Shown in pieces: positions 1 to 7,011 of a DNA stretch of 17,154 nucleotides. The translations under genes and the position numbers were made by a program. Within the stretch, counting starts at the first letter, position 1. Each line of letters begins with the position of its first letter. Source of the stretch: Burkholderiales bacterium UBA2647 (lineage in GTDB: Bacteria; Pseudomonadota; Gammaproteobacteria; Burkholderiales; Burkholderiaceae_E); assembly GCA_002359635.1 (NCBI GenBank), contig DENJ01000061.1:49443-66596 (forward strand). The letters run 5' to 3'. The notes beneath the pieces are model-generated. The model ran no database searches. It was not told the DNA's origin and worked only from the letters and a program-made list of their open reading frames with translations.

Positions 1-18
1 CAATGAAACAGCGTTAAG

Positions 19-1005
19 TCAATAAAGCAGCGATTCAATCAGCGCCTGTACTCGCCATGCATCCTCGAAACTCGCCCAAGTGTGCGGTTTACCCTGCGCA
101 AACGCTGCAATATGGCTGGCCTGGTCGCGGTAGGCAGCTTCACGCGGGTCCTGCGTCGATGCTGAAAGCCGCTTGAATCCCTCGCCGTCATCAAGCTCAA
201 GTCCATACCAGTCGCTGATGCGCGCAGCACCCTGCTCGCACATCACCTGTAATTCGGTCGCATCACGCCAGCCGCCTACCATCGCCGCGACCTGAACAGG
301 AACCCCCGTTTCACTGCGAAGCGATGCAAGCAAAGCGGTCTCGGTTTGATTGCCATGGGCCAGCATCTGTTCATTGGTCGGATAAGTGATCGTATGCGAC
401 ATCCGTTGAAGCGGGCCAAGAAGCCGCTGAGCAAGATAAATATGATGCGACAACACCTCGCGCACAAAGCCCCCCTGTTCTCTTTGAGAGAGCCACGTCG
501 CATGGGCTTGAAACGGTCGAGGCCAGGCCTTGAAGTGCAGCCGAATCGAAATACCGCAAAGGCCTCCAAGCACCGCCTCAGTGATCACCAATCGTTGTAA
601 CTCCTGGGCACACCATGCCGAAGCGTAGGCAAAGTTCACCGCGGTGGGAAGCTTTGCGCTTTTGGCGGCCTCGATCATCGCAAGCGCATCGTTTTCGTCG
701 ACCGAAAGCGGTTTTTCGCACCAGCATAGCTTGCCTGCGGCAAGCACGCCTTCGGCATAAATCCGATGAAACTTAGGCGGTGTCGCAATATAAACAAGAT
801 CGCTATGCTCAATAACATCCGCCGCATCAACCGCAAACCGGGCGCCCGCTGCAATCGCTCGAGCGACGATGTGGTGTTGATGCGCCTGATCGGAGGGATC
901 CCAAATCGCGCGAACCAAAAGCGCAGGCTCGTCCAGCAGGTAGCTAAGGCTTCGGGTGCCCACCGCACCCAGACCGATCACGCCGACGGCAACTTTTTCC
1001 GACAT
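19..1005 (-). CDS. Gfo/Idh/MocA-family NAD(P)-dependent oxidoreductase
   Basis: Predicted cytoplasmic oxidoreductase of 328 residues, normal for the Gfo/Idh/MocA family, whose members act on sugars, inositols or related polyols. The N-terminal Rossmann fold shows GLGAVG at residues 11-16, and the family Glu-Lys-Pro motif (CEKP) is at 96-99. A SHHIYL segment around 186-191 matches the place of the family's catalytic histidine. The C-terminal half is the usual alpha/beta substrate domain. I chose the ATG at 1005 because AGGA lies 9 nt upstream; an in-frame ATG at 1014 has AGGA directly against it. The gene follows rpoD in the same direction after about 70 bp, so it may be read through from rpoD, but nothing links its function to that operon. 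The substrate cannot be told from sequence. The class call is firm; the specific reaction is unknown. Confidence 0.85.
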   Translation of the reverse strand: MSEKVAVGVIGLGAVGTRSLSYLLDEPALLVRAIWDPSDQAHQHHIVARAIAAGARFAVDAADVIEHSDLVYIATPPKFHRIYAEGVLAAGKLCWCEKPLSVDENDALAMIEAAKSAKLPTAVNFAYASAWCAQELQRLVITEAVLGGLCGISIRLHFKAWPRPFQAHATWLSQREQGGFVREVLSHHIYLAQRLLGPLQRMSHTITYPTNEQMLAHGNQTETALLASLRSETGVPVQVAAMVGGWRDATELQVMCEQGAARISDWYGLELDDGEGFKRLSASTQDPREAAYRDQASHIAAFAQGKPHTWASFEDAWRVQALIESLLY

Positions 1006-1077
1006 GGTTCTCATTCCTAGAGGTGTGCAAACCGAAGCTTTATCGATCGTGACTCAAGGAAGCGCTTGAGACTTTTC

Positions 1078-4065
1078 CTAGCCGCCCTCGAGAAAACTCT
1101 TCAACTTATCAGAGCGGCTGGGGTGCCTGAGTTTTCGCAAAGCCTTGGCTTCGATTTGTCGAATGCGCTCACGCGTGACATCAAACTGCTTGCCGACTTC
1201 TTCAAGGGTATGGTCGGTGCTCATCTCCACACCGAATCGCATCCGCAAAACCTTCGCCTCCCGCGGCGTGAGCGAATCGAGTACCTCTTTGACGACATCA
1301 CGCATCGACTCATGCAAGGCTGCATCAGAAGGTGCCAGGGTTGTCGTATCTTCGATGAAATCGCCCAAGTGCGAATCATCATCATCGCCAATTGGCGTCT
1401 CCATCGAAATAGGTTCTTTAGCGATCTTTAAAATCTTACGGATCTTGTCTTCGGGCATATCCATACGTTCGGCCAGGGTCGCTGGATCGGGCTCCTGACC
1501 GGTTTCCTGAAGAATCTGCCGCGATATACGGTTCATTTTATTGATCGTTTCAATCATATGAACAGGGATCCGGATCGTGCGAGCCTGATCGGCGATGGAT
1601 CGGGTGATCGCCTGGCGAATCCACCAGGTTGCATAGGTAGAAAATTTATAACCTCGGCGATACTCAAACTTATCGACCGCCTTCATAAGACCAATATTGC
1701 CTTCCTGAATCAGGTCAAGAAACTGAAGTCCCCGATTGGTATATTTCTTAGCAATTGAAATCACAAGCCGCAGATTAGCCTCGGTCATCTCTTTCTTGGC
1801 ACGTCTTGCCTTTTGCTCACCGGCGACCATGCGCTTGTGGATAGCCTTCAAATCGGCAAGCGGCAAGAGCACCAAGGCCTGTAAATCGATCAATTTTTGT
1901 TGAATGTCCTGAACAGCGGGTATGTTGCGTCGTAGCACCCCGTTCCAGGCCTGCTCTTGCTGCAATTGCCGTTCAGCCCAAAGCAAGTTGGTTTCATTGC
2001 CAGGGAAATGGGCAACAAAGAAAGCGTGCGACATGCCCACCCGATGAACACACAAGTTACCAAGCTGTCGCTCAAAGGCTCTAACCCGTTCGACCTGCCC
2101 GCGCAAGGTGTCGGCCAATCGTTCAACCATTTTTGCGGTGAAACGGATTTCGAGAAGCGTATCTTGAATGGATTTTTGCGCTGTATTATAGAATTCTGAC
2201 TGATATGCCTGTTGATCAAACGCTGCGCGCATTTGGTCGAAGTTCACACGAATCCTGTCAAAGCGTTCAAGCGCCAGCCCTTTCAACTCTTCAAGCTTGG
2301 CGCTGAGCGCAGCACCCTCTTCCTCCTCATCGGCAAAATCCGCGGCTTGAGAAGGGGGCGAGGGATCAGGTTCGAGCGCATTGGGGTCAACAATCCCATC
2401 GACCACCTCATCGACCCGCTTTTTCCCCTCGCGAATCGCATCGGCGTCGTTGAGGATTTCCTGAACCGTCATCGGGCAGGCTGAGATGGCCATGACCATG
2501 TCTTTGAGCCCTTCTTCGATTCGCTTTGCGATCTCGATCTCACCTTCACGGGTGAGTAATTCCACCGAACCCATTTCACGCATATACATGCGCACGGGAT
2601 CAGTGGTGCGACCGAAATCGCTGTCCACTGTGGATAAGGCCGCCTCTGCCTCTTCCTCAGCGTCGTCGTCGTTGGCAACAACCGGTGCGTCCGAGGAAAT
2701 GATCAGGGTTTCAGCATCGGGCGCCTGATCAAAGACCTGGATCCCCATGTCGTTAAAGGTGGTGATGATTGATTCGATCGCTTCAGCGTCGACAAGATCC
2801 TCACCGAGATGGTCGTTAATTTCCCCATAGGTGAGGTAGCGGCGTTCTTTGCCGAGTCGGATCAATTGTTTCAGCTTATTGCGTTTGGCCTCGAGCTCTT
2901 CTTCTGAAAGTGCGCGTCTTGCAAACGCTTCCTTGATCAAGGCCTTCTCCTTGGCACTTGCTCTGCGCCCCTTGGGTTTGGGCGTTGCTTCAATCGCTTC
3001 GACTTCTTCGACCTCCGGGGGCACTTCCTCCTCGCCGAATTCCTCATCCCCGGCGATTAAATCCTCGCCTTCACTGTCGGCAGTGTCGCCCTCTGCGGCC
3101 TTCTTAGGGCGGCCACGTTTGGCTTTAGCCGAGTCTTTGGACTTTGATTTTTCGCTCAAGTCCTGATCGGCAAGGTCCATATCAAGGTCATCGTCGCCAA
3201 GATCATCCTCATCACTTGCCTTCGTCTTTGCTTTCCCGACAGCTGTGGCTTTCGTTTTCGCTTTCGACGCTGATTCAGCTTTTTTTGCAGCTTGTTTGAC
3301 AGGCTTTGCTGGCGCTGTTGCTGCTGTTGTCGCTGTTGTTGCTGTTGTTGCTGCGGGCGATGGTGTCGCTGTTGTTGCTGCGGGCGATGGTGTCGCTACC
3401 GTTGGAAGCGCCAGCGTATCTGACGCACCAGGCTGCGCTTTTGCTGCGGACTTCGCGACTTTTGATGTTTTTGTCGGCTTGGCCGGCGCCTCGGCCTTTT
3501 TTGCGATCACGTCGGTCTCAAGGCTCGCAACCTTGGGCGGCTCCTCGGAAGGCTTTGCGGCGAGCGAGGCCTTTTTTGCGCCGCCTGACCGGGTCTGGGG
3601 TTTAGCAGCGGTTTGCTGGGCCTGGGTAGCGTCCACATGCTGCGCCTCGGGCACTTGCCCCTCAACAGAACTCGCCTTCGCCTTCCTGGCTTTACTTACT
3701 GCAGGCTTCGCATCGGCCACAAGGGTGCTGGCCTTTGGTGCCGGCACTGCCTCCGGCGCTGCCTGCGCTGCTTTCTCCGACTGCGTCGCCGTCGTCTTCG
3801 CCGCCTTTGCTGCTCGCGTCGCCTTAACCGCTTGCGACGCCTTGATCGGCTCCTGCTGAGGCGCCGCCTGATTAAGCTTTGTCTTCTCGCCAGCAGCTTT
3901 TTTTGCGACGGTTTTAGCGGGGGCCTTGGCGCCCTTTGCCGCCGCCGCGGGCTTTTTCACGTCCACTGCCACATCGGGGGCTTCGGTTTTTTTCTTGGCA
4001 GCGGAAGCCGTTTTTGTTGCAGCCGATGAAGACTTGGAGGCGGTGGATTTCGGTTGAGCAGGCAT
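1078..4065 (-). CDS. rpoD: RNA polymerase primary sigma factor (sigma-70), with very long N-terminal extension
   Basis: The primary sigma factor directs RNA polymerase to housekeeping promoters. At 995 residues it is far longer than the 613 of E. coli. Residues about 370-995 form a normal core: region 1.1 (370-450), region 1.2 with DPVRMYMREMG (489-499), a non-conserved insert (about 520-745), region 2 with NLRLVISIAKKY and the YATWWIRQAI promoter-melting/-10 helix (764-820), region 3, and region 4.2 with the TLEEVGKQFDVTRERIRQIE helix-turn-helix (953-972). Residues 1-370 are low complexity: an Ala/Lys/Pro tail resembling histone H1, an exact nine-residue duplication near 225-242, two acidic stretches (284-302 and 324-359), and an AT-hook-like KRGRPKK at 316-322. 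The ATG at 4065 has only a weak GGGA upstream, but the next methionine is residue 296. It is last in rpsU-yqeY-dnaG-rpoD and has its own promoter-like hexamers. Identity is certain; the role of the extension is unknown. Confidence 0.98.
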   Translation of the reverse strand: MPAQPKSTASKSSSAATKTASAAKKKTEAPDVAVDVKKPAAAAKGAKAPAKTVAKKAAGEKTKLNQAAPQQEPIKASQAVKATRAAKAAKTTATQSEKAAQAAPEAVPAPKASTLVADAKPAVSKARKAKASSVEGQVPEAQHVDATQAQQTAAKPQTRSGGAKKASLAAKPSEEPPKVASLETDVIAKKAEAPAKPTKTSKVAKSAAKAQPGASDTLALPTVATPSPAATTATPSPAATTATTATTAATAPAKPVKQAAKKAESASKAKTKATAVGKAKTKASDEDDLGDDDLDMDLADQDLSEKSKSKDSAKAKRGRPKKAAEGDTADSEGEDLIAGDEEFGEEEVPPEVEEVEAIEATPKPKGRRASAKEKALIKEAFARRALSEEELEAKRNKLKQLIRLGKERRYLTYGEINDHLGEDLVDAEAIESIITTFNDMGIQVFDQAPDAETLIISSDAPVVANDDDAEEEAEAALSTVDSDFGRTTDPVRMYMREMGSVELLTREGEIEIAKRIEEGLKDMVMAISACPMTVQEILNDADAIREGKKRVDEVVDGIVDPNALEPDPSPPSQAADFADEEEEGAALSAKLEELKGLALERFDRIRVNFDQMRAAFDQQAYQSEFYNTAQKSIQDTLLEIRFTAKMVERLADTLRGQVERVRAFERQLGNLCVHRVGMSHAFFVAHFPGNETNLLWAERQLQQEQAWNGVLRRNIPAVQDIQQKLIDLQALVLLPLADLKAIHKRMVAGEQKARRAKKEMTEANLRLVISIAKKYTNRGLQFLDLIQEGNIGLMKAVDKFEYRRGYKFSTYATWWIRQAITRSIADQARTIRIPVHMIETINKMNRISRQILQETGQEPDPATLAERMDMPEDKIRKILKIAKEPISMETPIGDDDDSHLGDFIEDTTTLAPSDAALHESMRDVVKEVLDSLTPREAKVLRMRFGVEMSTDHTLEEVGKQFDVTRERIRQIEAKALRKLRHPSRSDKLKSFLEGG
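3311..3394. repeat. Microsatellite plus exact 27-bp tandem duplication inside rpoD
   Basis: An exact 27-bp unit occurs twice head to tail, at 3341-3367 and 3368-3394. It is preceded by an imperfect run of GCTGTT/GTTGCT-type hexamers from about 3311. On the rpoD strand this encodes a doubled TPSPAATTA followed by a Thr/Ala tract. All units are multiples of three, so slippage would change length without breaking the frame. Confidence 0.9.
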
Positions 4066-4133
4066 GAACGATTCCCAAAAACGTCACGACAGGGCAGCAA
4101 GCAAAGCTCTAAGTTTGCGCGGCGTAACCTTCG

Positions 4134-4152
4134 ATTATATCCCCAGTGTCAA
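4134..4152 (-). promoter_or_regulatory. Candidate rpoD promoter elements
   Basis: On the minus strand a perfect TTGACA (4147-4152) is followed after only 7 bp by a perfect TATAAT (4134-4139). The TTGACA includes the dnaG stop codon. The normal gap is about 17 bp, so the two hexamers cannot serve one ordinary sigma-70 promoter. The TATAAT, some 70 bp before the rpoD start, is the more likely functional element, although no good -35 sits 16-18 bp before it. An internal rpoD promoter is known in E. coli; its use here is inference. Confidence 0.4.
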
Positions 4153-6119
4153 GTGGGGCCTGTTTCACCACTCCGAATTGCTTTTCTGTGCGCCATCAGA
4201 CGCTCATACTGCTCGCGTTCGGCGAGGCTTTGCAGCCCCTTGCTCACCAAGTCATCGATTAACGCTCGAATCTTTTGGTCGGCAAGTTGCAACAACGCGC
4301 CCTGATATTCGCTCGCTGCCGATGGCTCATCAATCAACATGACCCAAGCCATCGCACGGTTTAAGGTTTTTCGCCAAGGGGTCCACTGATCAGGGTTTGT
4401 GGCACAGAGCTTATCCAGACGCAGGCTGATTTCAGGCAGATCCGCCGCCTCTTCAGCGCTGTCATGACCGTCAAATTTCATCGCCTCAACCAGAATCTCA
4501 GGCCAGAAGGCTTCTAAAGCTGAGGGATCACGCTGCTTTAATGCCGGGAAACGCAGCAACAAGACGAGCGCCTTGTCAACAATGCCAATAGCCTCGTGGC
4601 GCGGCGCTATCACCTGCGCCTTGTTGAGACCATAGCCCTTAGGCACGGGCCTGTTGCCCTGACCGTCGCCTGAGGATGAGTCTTCGCCGACCAACGTCGA
4701 CCCGTCCCGCTTTGCTTGCCCGCCTGGTCCTTTCCGGTTCTCCGCATACAAACGCCCGAAGCCTTGTTGTTGCGCTTGCTGCCGCTTGGCCAGCTGCGCC
4801 GCCTGCTGCTGCAAAAGCTGATTGAGCTCATTCACGCTGATGTGCACACGCTCGGCGAGCTCGCGACTTAACTGCATGCGCAATGCCGCAAGCGGCAGCT
4901 GCGTGAGCAAGGGGATCGCCGCCGCAAGGAGCGCTGATCGGTCCTCCGCCGAGCTTTCACCGTGGGTTTGCACAAGCTCGCGCATCAAACATGCCGACAA
5001 AGGCTCGCTGAGCTCGAGCGCTTTGCTCAAACCGCTTGCGCCCTCGGCACGCACAAAACTATCCGGATCATGCTCGGGTGGCAGGAATAAGAACTCAAAA
5101 CGCTTGCCATCAACGGCAAGTGGCAAGGCGGTGTTGAGGGCTTTCCAGGCGGCGCGTCGACCGGCCGCGTCCCCATCGAAGCAAAAAACAACCCGGTCAA
5201 CAAGTTTGATGAGTTTGGAGAGGTGCTCCGAGCTTGTTGCAGTGCCAAGGGTTGCGACCGCATGGTCCACACCATGTTGTGCAAGCATCACCACATCCAT
5301 GTAACCTTCCACCACAAGCACTTGATTCTCCCGGCGCAGACCCTCGCGTGCTTCGTAAAGCCCATAGAGTTCGCGGCCCTTGGAGAACAGCGGCGTTTCC
5401 GGTGAATTGAGGTACTTCGGTTCGCCCTGATCGATCACCCTGCCGCCGAATCCGATCACCTGGCCGCGCGGGTTTCGAATCGGAAACATGATCCGATCCC
5501 GAAAGCGATCCCACCGCTCTCTTGTCTGCCCTTGCTTAAGCTCAAGATCGACCGGATCCGGGCCGGCCTCTCGTTCGATCAGCAGACCGCTCTCGACCAG
5601 CAAAGGCGACCGATACGCTGTAAAACAGGCCTCCAAGGCATGCCAGCCCCCTGGGGCGTAGCCAAGTGCAAATCGAGCTGCGGTGCGACCGTCGAGGCCT
5701 CGAGCACGCAAGTAGTTGATGGCACGCTCGGCGTCTTTGAGCCTTGATCGGTAAAAGTCGCAGGCCTTAGCCATCGCCTCCAGCATCGTCTTGCGCTCAT
5801 CGATGGCTTGCTCGGGTTTGGCCTCGCGCTCCCTTGGCACGCTCAGCCCTTGCTGTGAAGCAAGGGTTTCAATCGCTTCGACATAGCCCATGCCCAGATG
5901 TTCCATGAGAAAGCCGATGGCTGAACCATGGGCACCGCAGCCAAAACAGTGATAGAACTGTTTGGTCGGACTGACGGTGAACGAAGGTGTTTTCTCACCA
6001 TGAAAGGGGCAAAGCCCACTGAAATTTGCGCCGGTTTTTTTCAAGCGCACATGTGCACCGACCACCTCGACAACATCGGTACGGTCAAGCAGTTCCTGGA
6101 TGAATGACTGGGGTATCAC
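4149..6119 (-). CDS. dnaG: DNA primase
   Basis: DnaG makes the RNA primers for replication at the fork, working with the DnaB helicase. The 656-residue protein has the full family layout. The CHC2 zinc-binding domain has ligands C37, H40, C58 and C61 (CPFH and CFGC). The TOPRIM catalytic core has EGYMD at 271-275, FDGD at 314-317 and the DPD acidic motif at 351-353. A Gln/Gly-rich linker spans about 430-500, and the C-terminal domain expected to bind DnaB runs from about 505 to 650. The start is GTG, because the sequence from IPQSFIQELL onward aligns with the family N terminus. I see no Shine-Dalgarno in front of it, which fits the low translation known for dnaG in E. coli. It lies between yqeY and rpoD, 124 bp after yqeY and 83 bp before rpoD. 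Confidence 0.97.
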   Translation of the reverse strand: MIPQSFIQELLDRTDVVEVVGAHVRLKKTGANFSGLCPFHGEKTPSFTVSPTKQFYHCFGCGAHGSAIGFLMEHLGMGYVEAIETLASQQGLSVPREREAKPEQAIDERKTMLEAMAKACDFYRSRLKDAERAINYLRARGLDGRTAARFALGYAPGGWHALEACFTAYRSPLLVESGLLIEREAGPDPVDLELKQGQTRERWDRFRDRIMFPIRNPRGQVIGFGGRVIDQGEPKYLNSPETPLFSKGRELYGLYEAREGLRRENQVLVVEGYMDVVMLAQHGVDHAVATLGTATSSEHLSKLIKLVDRVVFCFDGDAAGRRAAWKALNTALPLAVDGKRFEFLFLPPEHDPDSFVRAEGASGLSKALELSEPLSACLMRELVQTHGESSAEDRSALLAAAIPLLTQLPLAALRMQLSRELAERVHISVNELNQLLQQQAAQLAKRQQAQQQGFGRLYAENRKGPGGQAKRDGSTLVGEDSSSGDGQGNRPVPKGYGLNKAQVIAPRHEAIGIVDKALVLLLRFPALKQRDPSALEAFWPEILVEAMKFDGHDSAEEAADLPEISLRLDKLCATNPDQWTPWRKTLNRAMAWVMLIDEPSAASEYQGALLQLADQKIRALIDDLVSKGLQSLAEREQYERLMAHRKAIRSGETGPT

Positions 6120-6145
6120 AAGGCAAAGAGCATACCGCTTCAGAG

Positions 6146-6185
6146 CCCCTGAGCGACTAACCCCTCAGCGACTGGCCCCTCAACG
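6146..6185. repeat. Short 15-bp direct repeats in the yqeY-dnaG gap
   Basis: Two 15-bp units of the form CCCCTSAGCGACTRR lie head to tail at 6146-6160 and 6161-6175. A partial third copy (CCCCTCAACG) follows at 6176-6185. On the transcribed strand they form a G-rich direct repeat that ends about 25 nt before the dnaG GTG. The rest of the gap has a possible GGCGC/GCGCC hairpin but no U-run. Function unknown. Confidence 0.65.
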
Positions 6186-6243
6186 CCCCTTGTTCGCCTG
6201 CCTCTCAGGCGCTGCGAGCGCTAGCCCTGCGCCCTGGTGTTTT

Positions 6244-6690
6244 TCACCGGCTGAGTCGCATCTTGACTTGTTGTGAAACCGCAGCAAGGTCGGCACGGCC
6301 GGCAAGCGCAGCCTTGACTTGCGCCATGACTTTTCCCATCGCGGCAGGTCCAATGGCGCCCGCATCCTCAACCGCCCGTTCAATCACCGCTTCAATTTCG
6401 CCGGGATCAGCGGCCTGGGGCATATAGCCTTGGAGCACGAGGATTTCGGCCTGCTCTTTCTCGGCCAGGTCCTGGCGTCCAGCGGCGTGATAAGCGGCGA
6501 TTGAATCTTTGCGCTGCTTGACCAATTTGTCGGTGATGGCGACGACAGCGGCATCGTCGAGCTCGATGCGTTCGTCGACCTCTTTTTGCTTCATCGCTGC
6601 AAGAAGCATCCGAATCGTGAGCAGGCGATCTTGATCACGCGCTTTCATGGCGGTCTTCATATCGTCCTGAATTCGCTGTTTGAGACTCAT
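6244..6690 (-). CDS. yqeY: GatB/YqeY domain protein
   Basis: A 148-residue all-helical cytoplasmic protein of the YqeY family, which resembles the C-terminal tRNA-binding domain of the amidotransferase subunit GatB. Its precise role is not established. Family features include the N-terminal MSLKQRIQDDMKTAMKARD helix, the LLTIRMLLAAMKQKEVDER segment (23-41), the central LQGYMPQ (86-92), and the MGKVMAQVKAALAGRADLAAVSQ C-terminal part. The ATG at 6690 is preferred over an in-frame start 33 nt upstream because it aligns with the family and has GGAG about 8 nt before it. It lies between rpsU and dnaG, a common insertion into the macromolecular-synthesis operon outside the enteric bacteria, 91 bp downstream of rpsU and beyond a hairpin. 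Family assignment is firm. Confidence 0.93.
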   Translation of the reverse strand: MSLKQRIQDDMKTAMKARDQDRLLTIRMLLAAMKQKEVDERIELDDAAVVAITDKLVKQRKDSIAAYHAAGRQDLAEKEQAEILVLQGYMPQAADPGEIEAVIERAVEDAGAIGPAAMGKVMAQVKAALAGRADLAAVSQQVKMRLSR

Positions 6691-6727
6691 CGCTTTCGCT
6701 CCGTAGGGCTTGATCGAGCACAAGTGA

Positions 6728-6761
6728 AAACGCCGGACGGCTATGGAGCGATCCGGCGTTT
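6728..6761 (-). terminator. Hairpin after rpsU, possible attenuator
   Basis: A perfect 10-bp inverted repeat (AAACGCCGGA / TCCGGCGTTT, arms at 6728-6737 and 6752-6761) encloses a 14-nt loop and starts about 20 nt after the rpsU stop. On the minus strand the second arm ends in a run of only four T. It resembles the partial terminator between rpsU and dnaG in E. coli, which lets S21 be made in excess over primase. With so short a U-run it may instead be a processing or stability hairpin. Confidence 0.6.
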
Positions 6762-6781
6762 AAGCTCTGTGTGCTTACAAC

Positions 6782-6994
6782 TTAGTACTTGCGCTTCGGT
6801 AGCATCATGCTACGGATACGCTTGTAGTGACGCTTAACCGCAGCTGCCTTTTTGCGCTTACGCTCAGCAGTCGGTTTTTCGTAGAATTCGCGGGCCCTTA
6901 GCTCGGTGATGATTCCGGTCTTTTCAATGGTGCGTTTGAAGCGACGCAAAGCAACATCAAACGGCTCGTTTTCTTTGACTCGGATTATCGGCAT
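6782..6994 (-). CDS. rpsU: 30S ribosomal protein bS21
   Basis: A small, very basic 70-residue protein of the 30S subunit, needed for translation initiation and located near the 3' end of 16S rRNA. The sequence from MPIIRVKENEPFDVALRRFKR to the basic tail ending MMLPKRKY matches bS21 over its full length. The start at 6994 is fixed by homology and by an exceptional Shine-Dalgarno (AAGGGGGTGAT at 7001-7011) placed 6 nt before the ATG. This SD contains the stop codon of the flavoprotein gene upstream, which suggests translational coupling or read-through transcription. A TATACT hexamer at 7030-7035 on the same strand could be a -10 box for a separate rpsU promoter, but I see no matching -35. rpsU heads the ribosomal protein-primase-sigma operon. 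Confidence 0.97.
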   Translation of the reverse strand: MPIIRVKENEPFDVALRRFKRTIEKTGIITELRAREFYEKPTAERKRKKAAAVKRHYKRIRSMMLPKRKY

Positions 6995-7000
6995 AGACTC

Positions 7001-7011
7001 ATCACCCCCTT
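7001..7011 (-). promoter_or_regulatory. Extended Shine-Dalgarno of rpsU overlapping the baiN stop
   Basis: AAGGGGGTGAT on the minus strand can pair over 11 nt with the conserved 3' end of 16S rRNA if one G-U wobble is allowed. The TGA within it is the stop codon of the upstream flavoprotein gene. Most other genes in the window have much weaker sites or none visible. Confidence 0.8.

Noticed and set aside
1053..1070. CTCAAG/CTTGAG inverted repeat between rpoD and the oxidoreductase gene as an rpoD terminator
   Set aside because: On the minus strand it is not followed by a T-run, the stem is only 6 bp, and the T-rich side faces the plus strand where no gene ends.
3311..3394. Repeat array as a CRISPR or minisatellite outside genes
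   Set aside because: The units are contiguous without spacers and lie in frame inside rpoD.
3245..3859. 204-codon plus-strand open frame rich in Ala, Val and Phe opposite the rpoD 5' part
   Set aside because: It is the antisense shadow of the Ala/Lys-rich repeats; composition follows the rpoD codons and there is no recognisable domain or ribosome-binding site.
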